Below are positions 25,001 to 35,617 of a DNA stretch of 64,000 nt, in pieces. Made by a program: the position numbers and the translations under genes. Positions within the stretch are counted from its first letter, which is position 1; each line of letters begins with the position of its first letter. This DNA comes from Ziziphus jujuba (lineage: Eukaryota; Streptophyta; Magnoliopsida; Rosales; Rhamnaceae), in assembly GCF_031755915.1 (NCBI RefSeq), contig NC_083386.1, positions 22,553,001 to 22,617,000 of the forward strand, read 5' to 3'. Under the pieces are notes generated by a model, which saw nothing but the letters and a program-made list of their open reading frames with translations, did not search any database and was not told the origin of the DNA.

Positions 25001-26671
25001 TAACTCAGCCGTTAGTCACTTCCTTACACAACCAAAACTAACCCCAAAACAAGCTCGTTGGTAGGAATTCATTGCGGAGTTTGACCTTCAATTCGAGCAC
25101 AAAGCGGGGACCAAGAACCAGGCGGCGGATGCACTAAGTCGCAAGACAGAGCTTGCGGCATTAAGGGTGGTGGCTAACATGGCTGCGAGTACTATCGTGA
25201 ATTCAATGCGAGAGCTGATAAAGCAGCATTTAGGGGGAGATCAATGTGCCCAGAATATCCTCAAACTGTGCAAGGAAGGAAAAACTCATCAATTTTGGGA
25301 GGAAGACGACTTACTGTGGACAAAAGGAAATAGGTTATTTGTCCCGAAGGCTGGAGACCTAAGAAAGATGTTAATGAGAGAATGCCACGACACTTTGTGG
25401 GCTGGACATCCAGGGTGGCAAAGGACGTATGCCTTAATCAACAAGGATATTATTGGTCACAGATGCGTGACGATATTATGGACTACATCCGAACCTGTCT
25501 TGTGTGCCAACAGGACAAAGTTGAGAGGCAGAAACCACCAGGGCTGTTGGAACCTCTATTCGCCCCGTCACGCCCATGGGAGAGTGTGTCAATCGATTTC
25601 ATCACCAACCTTCCAAAGATCGGGGATCTTTCAAGTATTTTGGTTATTGTGGATCAATTCTCAAAATATGCAACATTCATCCCTGCCTCAAAGTTCTGTA
25701 TGGCCGAGGAAACTGCCCGCTTATTCTTCAAGTATGTGGTGAAATATTGGGGTGTGCCGCGCCACATTGTGAGCAATAGAGATGCCAAGTTCACAGGATC
25801 TTTCTGGACAGAACTATTCAAGCTTCTTGGGTCCCAGCTCAACATTTCCTCCAGCTATCACCCATAAATGGATGGACAGACGAAAAGATTCAATGGCATG
25901 TTGGAGGAGTACCTACGACACTTTGTTAGTGCCAACCAGAAGAATTGGGCGCAACTACTTGATGTAGCTCAATTCTGCTTCAACGCCCAGAAGGGATCTC
26001 CCACAAGTAAGTGCCCCTTCGAAATAGTTAACGGCCAGAAGCCCTTACTTCCACACACAGTTGATGAGTACCAAGGAAAGAACCCAAGGGCTTTCAACTT
26101 CACCAAAGAGTGGAAGAACAACATGGAAATTGCCAGGGCCTACTTGGAGAAGGCAGTAAATCGGATGAAGAAATGGGTAGACAAAGACCAGCGACCCCTA
26201 GAGTTCAATGCGGGGGATATGGTGATGGTTAAGCTAACTCGAGAGCAATTTCCCTGGCTAAGGGACAGAGACCCCAGGTTGATGAGAAAATATAAGGGAC
26301 CAATGCCGATCATTGCCAAAGTAGGGAGGGCATTGTATAAGGTGGTTACCCCAGGATGGATGAGAGTGCACCCGGTATTCCACTTCAGCAACCTCAAGCC
26401 ATACTATGCCGACAAGGAGGATCCAGCGCGCAACAATCCAGCAAGAGCCGAAGTCAAGACCAAGCTGCCGAAGACAACCAAGGAAGTGGAGGAGATCCTT
26501 GCAGAAAGAACCAGAAGCGTGCATCATCAGCCAGTACGAGAATACCTCATCAAGTGGAAGGGACTAGGAGAAGAAGAAACCAGCTGGGAGAAGGAAGGCA
26601 ACTTGGCAGCCTACAAGCAGCAGATCGAGGAGTTCAAGGCAGCGGAGTCGTCGAGGGCGTCGATAGAATGA
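22014..26671 (+). pseudogene. gag-pol polyprotein of the chromovirus, recently inactivated
   Basis: ATG at 22014, about 35 bp after the primer site. Domains in order: coiled-coil-like N terminus; gag (about residues 130-300, with [11 protein letters not shown]); CCHC zinc knuckle at residues 361-373 (C361, C364, H368, C373); aspartic protease motif DTGATHNF at residue 450; reverse transcriptase with YLDD at 785-788; RNase H (24800-25060); integrase with HHCC and core (25380-26000); chromodomain near 26510-26640 (YLIKWKGLGEEETSWE). Breaks: TAA 24414-24416, TAG 25062-25064, TAA 25865-25867 and a one-base frameshift near 25440-25455. The position that should be the third catalytic acid of integrase is Lys (25883-25885). 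Ends TGA at 26669-26671. Everything else is well preserved, so loss of function is fairly recent. Confidence 0.93.
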
Positions 26672-26682
26672 GTGGGGGAGGA
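26670..26682 (+). promoter_or_regulatory. Polypurine tract
   Basis: GAGTGGGGGAGGA lies directly before the middle LTR (TGTAAGAG at 26683) and overlaps the end of the gag-pol stop codon. Confidence 0.85.
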
Positions 26683-27210
26683 TGTAAGAGTCGCACACTC
26701 CTCCGCATTTTGATTATAAATACCAAGCCAAGTTCATCCAGGGTCATTAGTCAAGCCCATGGTCACTTGCTTGGATCTCTAGCTTTTGTTATTCGAAATA
26801 GTGCCATTATGATTCCTCGCATATTTTGATATGTATTCTTGTCGGAATGAAAATGGCCCGATAAGCTCTTTGGAGGGGGGTGGCTAGTCGGCAAGTTGTT
26901 GGGCTAGACCACTAGCATAGGTGAGAACTTGTAATAGTGTGCTTGTAAACCTCTCTGCTGTTCTCTCCATCGAGACCAAATAAAACGAACGCATTTCCAA
27001 TTCATCGTATTGTTGCCTTGTTTACTGACCCCTTTTCTAACGATTGTGTGATTACATGCTTTATTTTATTGCTTGCTTGGTGCATGCACAATACTAATAT
27101 CGTGTGGGTTATTTGCTTGCGAGGGACATTAACGGTTGGCTTACTACCCGCGAGGGGCGAGTAAGCACCGCACGGCCCCGTTGTATGCTTAGAACGGTGG
27201 GACCGTGACA
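26683..27210 (+). repeat. Middle LTR of the chromovirus (528 bp)
   Basis: Complete LTR shared between the two internal regions. Its last 490 bases match the first LTR base for base as far as I can read, including the 173-bp end region where the third LTR differs at six sites. The first ~34 bases carry two differences from the first LTR. This fits a chimaera between original 3' and 5' LTRs. Confidence 0.92.
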
Positions 27211-27248
27211 GTTGGTATCAGAGCAAGGTTGGGAGTCACTCGCACAAG

Positions 27249-28415
27249 ATGCCGAAGCTGACAAACGAAATGCGGTTCGATAACATCGACCAGCAGCTCG
27301 GGGAGCTTGCTGGCGTTGTAAATGCACATATCATATGGCATAACTGGCAGGAGGCCTTCGAAAAGATGGAGACACTCGATGACATAGCCAGTCGAGTGAG
27401 CGCACTCGAGAGAAATCAAACCACGTGGGGCAATACCGGCCCTTCGAGCTCCACTGCGGGCGAGCGAGATGGAGCAATGGAAGAGGCCATAGAGAGATTG
27501 ATGTCTACAGTCAATGAACTGACGGAGGACTTTCGAGCCACCGTGGAAGCCCTAAAGATTGAAATGGGGCAAATAAACACCAAGCTCGCCATCACCATGC
27601 GAGCAGTAGAAAATCGACCTGCTGTCCCAATGGGCAGGGACTATGGACGAATGAAAGTGCCTGAGCCCCGAGTGTATGGAGGGGCACGAGATGCGAAGGA
27701 GCTCGAAAACTTTTTGTTTGATATGGAACAATATTTTCGAGCAATAAAACCGGATTCGGAGGAAACAAAGGTGACCATGGCTACAATGTACCTAACCAAT
27801 GATGCAAAACTGTGGTGGCGATCTAAATACGAAGATATCAAGAACAACAGATGCATCATTGACATATGGGACCAGCTACAGAAGGAACTCAAGAACCAAT
27901 TCCTTCCCGAGAACGTGGACTACATTGCCTGGCGACATTTGAGAGAATTGAGACAGACCGGTAATGTAAGGGACTACGTGAAAGCTTTCTCGGCCCTCAT
28001 GCTCGATATACGCGACATGTCGGAGAAGGATAAGCTCTTCTACTTCCTGGAAGGGCTGAAACCTTGGGCTAGGACAGAACTTCAACGACAGAGAGTACAA
28101 GACCTAGCCTCAGCGCTAGGGGCAGCAGAGCGCCTAATGGACTACTCAACAGAGAGCCCCATCAATAGAAGGTCCCAACCGTCTCCTTCGAATGCCAATA
28201 GCGGTAGACCCTTCAGGCCTGCCAATCTCCCAAGACCGGGGGGAAGCGACAATAGGAAACCTCCGAACACGAGAGAACCTCCACCGCAGAACCCCAATGC
28301 ATTCGGATTTAGACCCCGACCTCTGACATGTTTCCTATGTAATGGTCCCCACAGAGTGGGCGAATGCCCTCATAACGATTATGTGATTACATGCTTTATT
28401 TTATTGCTTGCTTAG
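27249..28415 (+). pseudogene. Second gag copy, truncated by a deletion into an LTR
   Basis: Codons 1-374 are the same as in the first copy (22014 onward), through the zinc knuckle and ECPH. At 28373-28375 the sequence jumps from gag to LTR sequence at a shared TAA, and the frame runs on through LTR bases to a TAG at 28413-28415. The predicted product would be a capsid/nucleocapsid protein without any pol. Whether it is expressed from the intact LTR just upstream is unknown. Confidence 0.9.
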
Positions 28416-28545
28416 TGCATTCACAATACTAATATCGTGTGTGTTATTTGCTTGCGAGGGACATTAACGGTTAGCTTACTATCCGCGAGGGGCGAGTAAG
28501 CACCGCACGGCCCCGTTGTATGCTTAGAACGGTGGGACCGTGACA
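28373..28545 (+). repeat. Third LTR of the chromovirus, last 173 bp only
   Basis: Matches 21803-21975 with six differences (three G-to-A, one C-to-T, two G-to-T relative to the other LTRs). It ends GTGACA, directly followed by the CATCG duplication. Confidence 0.9.
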
Positions 28546-28550
28546 CATCG
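28546..28550. repeat. Target-site duplication CATCG (right)
   Basis: Exact copy of 21443-21447. Confidence 0.92.
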
Positions 28551-30387
28551 CATACAAGTAAGCTAATAAGCAAAACACTAGCTATAGTTTTCTATCACCT
28601 TATAGTTATAAATATAACATTTTTGTAATTTCAAATTTGGGCTTCAAAATATCTTCGTTACGATCATTAGTAATTATTGTTATCAAACCGTTTAAAATTG
28701 ACCATTTTTTTAGTTTTTTTTTTTAAATTGATTGAAAAACTACATAAGTTAAAAATATATCAAATTAAAATTGGTCTGGCTTTGAACTCCCAAGTTAATT
28801 TTTTTCTAATTAGTTAATTAATACGTATGTACAGAGCAATTTTTTTTATTTAACGTAATGACCGAATTAGCCACATAATTAATAATGTAAAAAGGTATAT
28901 CAAAGCAAAGAACAATGCTATATATATCCAACACAGGTGGGTGATAAGTGAACTTTTACGTCACGCGTCCTAGAAATAATTCATTTAAATTTCCACAAAG
29001 ATCAATAGAACATGCTTGGTTTGACTAACTATCGGAATTTCAAGGAAATTTAAAAAGCTACACTAATTATCATCCACGTAAGAGGTCGAGCTAGTGCACT
29101 CAATAGAGAATTAATGGTGGTAGGTGAACTCGTACTAGGAATAATTTCTTCCACGTTATTTAGTCAGCACCGGTTAGCTACCTGTTTATACCGTCCGTAA
29201 ATATGCATGTAATCCTTTCTTCTTCTTTTTTCTTTTTCAGGTATATATATATATATATACAATCCGTCTATGGTACGGACGGTCCTCATATGGATTATAG
29301 TACTGGCAATGGTTTTTCATAGTATTGGTGACGATTTTCTAAAAAACCGTCGTTAATACTATGAAAAACCGTTACTAATACTGCGATCCTTATATGGACC
29401 ATCCTTACCATAAAATTTTCATATATATATATATATATACATAGAATGTTGTTTGATAAATACATTTTTTTTTATTGGACCACATATACATATATATATA
29501 TATATATTCAGAAAATTAAGTCAGAGCTAAGCAGTTCCACATTCCAAACAATATCCCCAAGTGTTTGTCTGATGTGTGGGTACGTGATTGCTTCAAATTT
29601 ACTCAATTTTCATATAACATAGTAATATACAGCCATATCGGGTTTTTAATTTTCCCTTATCAAAAAAATGGGAATTAAAAACAATAAAAATCTATTAGTT
29701 TCATTTCTTGTTATCCTATCCTATATATAATGTTGTTTTCCCATCTTGTTTTGCACGTCAACTAATTTTAATCACTCAATAATAATAATAATAATAATAA
29801 ATAATAATAATTATTTATAATAATTTTCTTTGTAATTCTATACAGTGGCAATGGCTTACTAATTCAGATATTCTCGTTTAACAACTTCAATAATAATAAT
29901 AATAAGTAATTTTATTTGCAAAAAAAGAGGGGTTAAAAAAAAAAACGTGTAGTACTATAATACTAAATATTTAATATAGACAAAGTAAATCCTTTAATGA
30001 TAACCAATTAAAATTAGTAAAATGTATATATGTTGATGGAATTTTCTTTTAAAAAATAAAAATTTTATGATTTTCTTTTTTTGCCCCTATTTTCTATCAT
30101 GCCACATCAAGGTAAGCTATATGTATGAAGACTCATGTACAATATGTGTATATATATATATATATATATAAATTTTATAATCAAGAAATTTCTTATTAAG
30201 TTATGAATTCTTATGTGGCAAATATAAGGGTTGGCAAATCCTATTTTAGGAAAACTTTTTGGTCATATATATGTTAAATTAGGGGATGAGAGTTTTTTAT
30301 AAAATCTACAAAAATATACTTTCTTATTTTTAATATTTGTCCCAAAAAAACTAAGATGCAAGTAAAGATAATATTGTCAATTAATGA
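28551..30387. other. Intergenic spacer with duplicated blocks
   Basis: No gene found. 29505-29765 is matched by 39495-39730 (for example CCAAACAATATCCCCAAGTG and CTATCCTATATATAATGTTG). 29985-30135 is matched by 42805-42980 (TTTATGATTTTCTTTTTTTG). These blocks show that the sequence to the right of copy L1 and the sequences on both sides of the intact LTP-like gene share ancestry. Several TA microsatellites and AAT repeats are present. Confidence 0.6.
29262..29418. mobile_element. Foldback MITE, about 155 bp
   Basis: Two arms of about 75 bp pair with few mismatches around an axis near 29341. The left arm has TATGGTACGGACGGTCC, CATATGGAT and GGTTTTTCATAGTATTGG. The right arm, read in reverse, has TATGGTAAGGATGGTCC, ATATAAGGAT and GGTTTTTCATAGTATTAA. 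It lies between two TA microsatellites, which hides any target duplication. No coding capacity. Confidence 0.7.
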
Positions 30388-33300
30388 TGTGACATCCCAT
30401 TCCAAAGTACACCAGAATTTTTTTAACGTTGACAAAGGTCGATCGGGTTTGACCGCCATTGACCAAGAATGAGTGAATTTTGACTCTTTGTTTCGGGTGG
30501 AATTTTGTATTGACCAAAGCACCATTGCAAAGTACGTGTTATCTTGAGTTCGTAGACTAGTAGCACGTCGAAATCAGAGTTACCATTTGAAAGTTATGAG
30601 TAAGATAATTTGCGGTCCAAACTGTCCGAGGGTGCCAAGTTTGACTTTTTATTTATGTAGAATTTTGATTTAAATCTTGTATGATTATAAAGTACTCGTC
30701 GTTACGAGTCCATAGACTAGCAGCACACTTAATTTAGACATCTGGTTACAAAGTTATAGACTCGCAAAGTTATTCAACTACCTCATTATTTTATATTATT
30801 TTATTACTGTGTAGAACATGCACCATGTGTCAATTTCTCAGCCTGTCCCATGAGTGCACAGTAGCACCCACTGGTATTTTCTTCTTTTTTCTGGCCAAAA
30901 TGGAGTTTTTTTTTTTTTTGAAAAGAGAAAAAAAAAAGGGGGGGGGGGGGGGGGGGGGAAAGAGAGGGAGAGAGAATGGAGAGAAGAGAGAGAACAACCC
31001 CACTGATCGGCCACCGCCATTGCTTCATTTCTAGCCACCATTTCATACATGTTCCACCCCACCAGCTCCACCTCCTCATTTCCAACCAGCCCACCAAAAC
31101 CTATGGCCAGCCGACCGCCGACGTGCCCGGATCGAAGCATTTTCCGGCGGCAGTGTCGATCACTTCAAACCCAAATTTCTTCCCCATTCGGCCTCCATTT
31201 GCTTCACTGCTGGTCCCATTAGAACACCCATCCTTTGATCTACATTTTTTCCAAAAATCACGGCCAATAACCACTGGACACGCCACCGGCAGTGATGGTT
31301 TCTAGTGACCACAGCGGCTCGTCCGGAAACCGATTTTCGGCGAGTTCCCAATTGCATCGCCCATCCCCTTCCATTAATTTCAACTCCCTGAACCCAAATC
31401 TGAGGTCGGTTTCTTCCAACTCGCAGTGGTTTGTGAGATTCGAGGATCCAAAACCCGAGACCTTCCGGTGAGATTCTGGCCACCTCAGGTCCGATCTCCA
31501 GGAGGTAAGACTCAATCCGTGATCCTCGCTTCATAAGTTTCGTTTCGGTATATTACTTGTAAATTTTGGATACCGTTTGTGTTAGCTCCCTTATATACCT
31601 GTGTATAAAATACCTGAATAAAATATTAATTTATTTGATCTTGGGTACTGTTAATATTTTAAGTGCACGTGTGAGTCGTGGGACCGATCCTATTGAGGAT
31701 CGTAATTGATACACGTACTCAAGGTGAGTGATCCACCTTCAAATTTATTGAAGTGTTAAATATATATATATATATATATATTTTGTGTTAATCAATTATA
31801 AATTGTGAAATTTTATGCATTGATTAATTGATAAATTTCAATGTCAAATTTGGGGTGAAGTAAATATATGTGTATGAAACCCATATGTTGAATTCTAAGA
31901 AATGGTGAGTATAATTTTATTAAATTATTATTGATGTCAATTGCCGGTGATTCATGATTATTTCAAATGTATTATATGAGTTTATGCACATGTGGATTTC
32001 TATGCAGATTTCAATGCGTTTGATTTGTATTAAATTTGGAGGATATGAAGAAAATATTTATTTAAATGTTATCACACATTGAAACAATGGTGGGAAAATT
32101 ATTTGATGGTATTGAAAAATATTGGATATATATATATATATATATGCACACCTTTGGATATTAAGATGATAGATTATTTGATGAATTGAAGTTGTGGGTG
32201 TCATCCCTTATTTTATAAAAGTTGAGAATTGGTATATATATATATATATGTGGTTTTATACGCACCCATACAGTATTGGTGTTCTGTAGTTGTGAATGTG
32301 ATTAGCGCGCTGATGGAGTGTGATGAGCACGCAGGTTTATATTCTCCCATGGTTGCCATCGGATCGAGGGCAGACAAGTTTGATATTGGTCATAGCGACC
32401 ACCCTTAGTGGCTGGGATTGAGTTTTTAGCATCGACGCTGCTGGGACGCCAAGGTGGCCTGGATGCCTGTTTTCTCTCTATAACCTACCCGCCAAACAAT
32501 GCTTTGGGACGCTGGGCACTGTAGGACAGCATTGGTATATAATATGGTGCATCAAGTTATTTTTCTCCCACCTGATTATCAAAGTTAAATGTTTTCAAAA
32601 TGGTAATTGAAATAAAGAGTGTATATTAAATATTTCTTGGTTAATTTGATTGTGATGAATTCTTCTAATATGAAATTTGTTATTTGTTTATTTATTTATT
32701 TAGATGTGATCTTATTTATCTTGTGATAATTCACTATAAATTCAATTAATTGTTATTAATATATTCTTAAGGTAAATTTCAATTCTTAATATTTGTTGCT
32801 GTTTGCATTTATTCATTTATGATATCCTTACTTTTCGGGGTATATAAATATTGGGTTTTGTAAAATGCTTTAAAAATGAAACTTTTCCAACTAAGTGAGT
32901 TGTGAGAATTTTAAGAACAACATCATCTTCAAATAATTACTATTATTATTATTCTAGCATTATTAATATTATGATATAGTAGATCGGATCACCCACTGAG
33001 ATGATTAACATCTCACATTTTTAACTCCGTTCCCCTAGGCCTAGTTAGTAGACGTTGACGTCCAAGGCAAGCTCGACATCTTTTCTGTTGCGGATAATTT
33101 AAGGAGTTCTGTCTTTCTTCATTTTCCGATTTTCTATCCTATAATATTTCTTTTCTTTTCTCTATTGTCACAACTTTTATTTTTGTGTTGTAACTCAAAT
33201 GCTCTGTATACTGTATTAGACATTGTTAAATAGTGCATTGCATCCCTGTTTATTATTTATGAAGTGCTGTAAATTTGTGAAATGAATTGTAGTAAGGTGG

Positions 33301-33469
33301 GAGGAATAAAGGGACATCTTTAGAAGTACGTTTTTTGTACAGAAAATTTTGTGGTAAGTCTAACCCTTAGAGGAGATGCTGCCGGATTTTCTTTGGAAGG
33401 TTTGATAGGGTTTTCCTGAAATTAGGGCTTGTCTAGGATTTCGGTGAGGGATCTAGATGGATCTTGACA
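30388..33469 (+). mobile_element. Solo LTR, about 3.1 kb, same family as 1-3336 and 35618-38555
   Basis: Begins TGTGACATCCC, ends GATGGATCTTGACA. The flanks are AATGA and AATAA, four of five bases alike, which is consistent with an old 5-bp duplication. No gag or pol words occur inside. The leader-like region 30960-31540 is GC-rich; open frames there (for example 30976-31305) overlap others on both strands and are not genes. Landmarks shared with the other copies include GTTGCCATCGGATCGAGGGCAG (32350), CCCCTAGGCC (33030) and the end block with TCTAACCCTTAGAGGAGATG. A 21-base G run lies at 30938-30958. The long LTR suggests a Tekay/Del-type element; this is inference. Confidence 0.75.
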
Positions 33470-34309
33470 AATAAAATAATTAATTAATTGGTACTGTTTA
33501 ATCTAGTGCTTTTTTTTGGGATTTTTAATACTTATGACTTCTTAATTATTAAGCTTTTGAATTTTGGTCCCTAAATTTTTTGTTTGATACTTTAGTCCTT
33601 ACACTTGATTTTTTGGTGTATTTTGATACGTAAACTATATATATATATATATATATATATTCCACTTTTAGCAATTTTGAGATATGTAATTTATTTAACT
33701 TTGAGGTAAGACGTAAGAGTCTTATGAAATCGTCTAATTTGTTGTTTTATTGTTATAGTTAGTACAATGCATGCCAAAAAACTACTAAAATGTGGACAAA
33801 AATTAATTTAATTACCATAAATGTATCAAAAGCTGACTTAGAGACCAAAGAATGCCAAAAAACAATTAGGGATCAGAATGCAAAACCCTAATAATTAAGG
33901 GGTTACACGTTCTAAAAACTTTTGTTTTTTGGATATGAAAGTATCATTTAACCTAGCTGGCTAGTGAGTTTAAATATAAAAATGCATGCAGCAAACAAAA
34001 ACTAAATGACAAGTCCTTTTAAAATTATTAAAACCTAATACTATTGGTCTGGGCCGGTGATCTAAATTAATTTGGCGTTTATTTTTTTATTTTTATTTTT
34101 TGGTTGGAATACACATGCATTGATAATTCATGTAGACCAAGACCAAGACCAAGAGTTTGGCAACAAACCATGAGATGCCACCTCAAGCTCTTTAGCCCGA
34201 TTTATTTTATGGGTCCCATAAAGGACGTCCTATCCTTTGACAATCCAGTCTCTTTCCACCTGTCACTATTTTTGGGTACTTTCGGTGAGAGATTCTTGGC
34301 TCCATAGGT
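33470..34309. other. Intergenic spacer with duplicated blocks
   Basis: No gene found. 33950-34020 and 34105-34160 match 44040-44110 and 44195-44250 (AATGCATGCAGCAAACAAA; ATGCATTGATAATTCATG / ATGCATCAATAATAATTCATG), extending the duplication to the right of L1 and L2. The frame at 34104-34307 lies in this repeated block and is not preserved in the partner. Confidence 0.5.
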
Positions 34310-35540
34310 TCAATCAAGCTTTAAAATATTCAAAAAATTTTTAAATTTTTTATTTTTTAAAATTTTAAATAATATTTAAATTTCAAATGAAAATAAATAA
34401 AATTTTTATAATATACATAAAATATTTTAAAATTTTATCAAAATTTTTATAGAAATTTGCATCAATATATCTATATTAAATTTTTAACAATTTAATTAAA
34501 AAATCTATAATATCTATCTAAATTTTTAAAAAATTTCATATAAATTTTTAAAAATTTTTATAAAAAATTTGAAAATATCTATGAAATTTTTAAATTTTTT
34601 TATAAAAAATTCAAAAATATTATTAATGTATAGTAAATTATTTTATCAAAATAACTTTAGTAATAGCTTTTTAATTTTTTAATTATTTTTTAAATATTTA
34701 ATGATATAAACAAAACAAAGAGAATTGAATTTAATATTCTTAATAAGTTTTATTCATTGATAATATATATATATATATATACTTGTTATATATTTTTTAT
34801 AAGATGGATTCATTAGAATCTCATAATTATAAGTTAATAATTGATTATATAAAAATAAAAAAATAATAACATAAAATAATATAGAAATATCATATTATAT
34901 AAAATTGGTATTGATAGTATTTAAATTAATAATATTAAATAAATAAAAATTATAAAATTATAAAATATATTATACTAAATATCAAGAACAACTATATTTA
35001 ATACAAGATTTTTATGGTTGACATATTAATAATTACATAAAAATTATTAAGGAAAAATATTTTTTAATAATTACTTTTTACACATCACATCTCAAATGAG
35101 AATAAGAAATACACTAATAATTGTCAATTATCTAAGAGTTTTATGAGTATTGAAATAATATTTGTGAAATATAATGTAATTATAATGATTATTTTATCTT
35201 AATTAATAAACTATTTAGCAAATATATATATTTTTTTACATCATTTTATCAATAATAGTTTATTTATGATCATTATCACTTATTATAAATTAAATTGATT
35301 AAGAAAAATATAATATCTATTAAATATTCTTGTAATTTTTATAATCGCTTTAATAATTGATTGTTTAAATAAGTTAATACTAAAGTTTCAATAAAAAAAA
35401 TTATTTTTCAAAATAAATTTTCATCATTTTTTGTGAATTTTTATACACATTCGATATTTTTTTAATATTTTCATAAAAATTTTTATATTTTAATTTTTAT
35501 ATTTCCACTGATACAGAAAATTTGAACCTTGGGTATAATA
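34310..35540. repeat. AT-rich island, possible decayed DNA element
   Basis: Over 1.2 kb of almost pure A and T with many TTTAAAATTTTTA-type palindromic words. The edges are CAAGCTTTAAAATATTC at 34315 and, in reverse complement of the right edge, CAAGGTTCAAATTTTC (near 35527), which could be decayed inverted termini. No duplication was identified and no coding frame exists. A similar terminus appears at about 16835. Confidence 0.4.
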
Positions 35541-35617
35541 CTTCCTCTTTTCACATTGAGCCTTGTTCTTTTTTTTGGTAAGTACGTTGAGCCTTGTTGT
35601 ACTTGTGTGTATATATA

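Larger units (their letters stand above)
21448..28545 (+). mobile_element. Chromovirus with three LTRs (tandem composite), 7.1 kb
   Basis: Structure: LTR (21448-21975), complete internal region, LTR (26683-27210), second internal region cut off inside gag, then the last 173 bp of a third LTR (to 28545). One CATCG duplication encloses the whole, so it is one insertion later rearranged, not two insertions. The basic unit is 5763 bp with 528-bp LTRs, an initiator-Met primer site and a gag-pol carrying a C-terminal chromodomain, which fits a small chromovirus (Reina- or Galadriel-like; clade not resolved). Confidence 0.93.

Noticed and set aside
30804..31534. Frames of up to 124 residues in the 30388-33469 LTR
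   Set aside because: Same repeat region as above; the frames differ between copies and include homopolymer-derived Phe, Lys and Gly runs.
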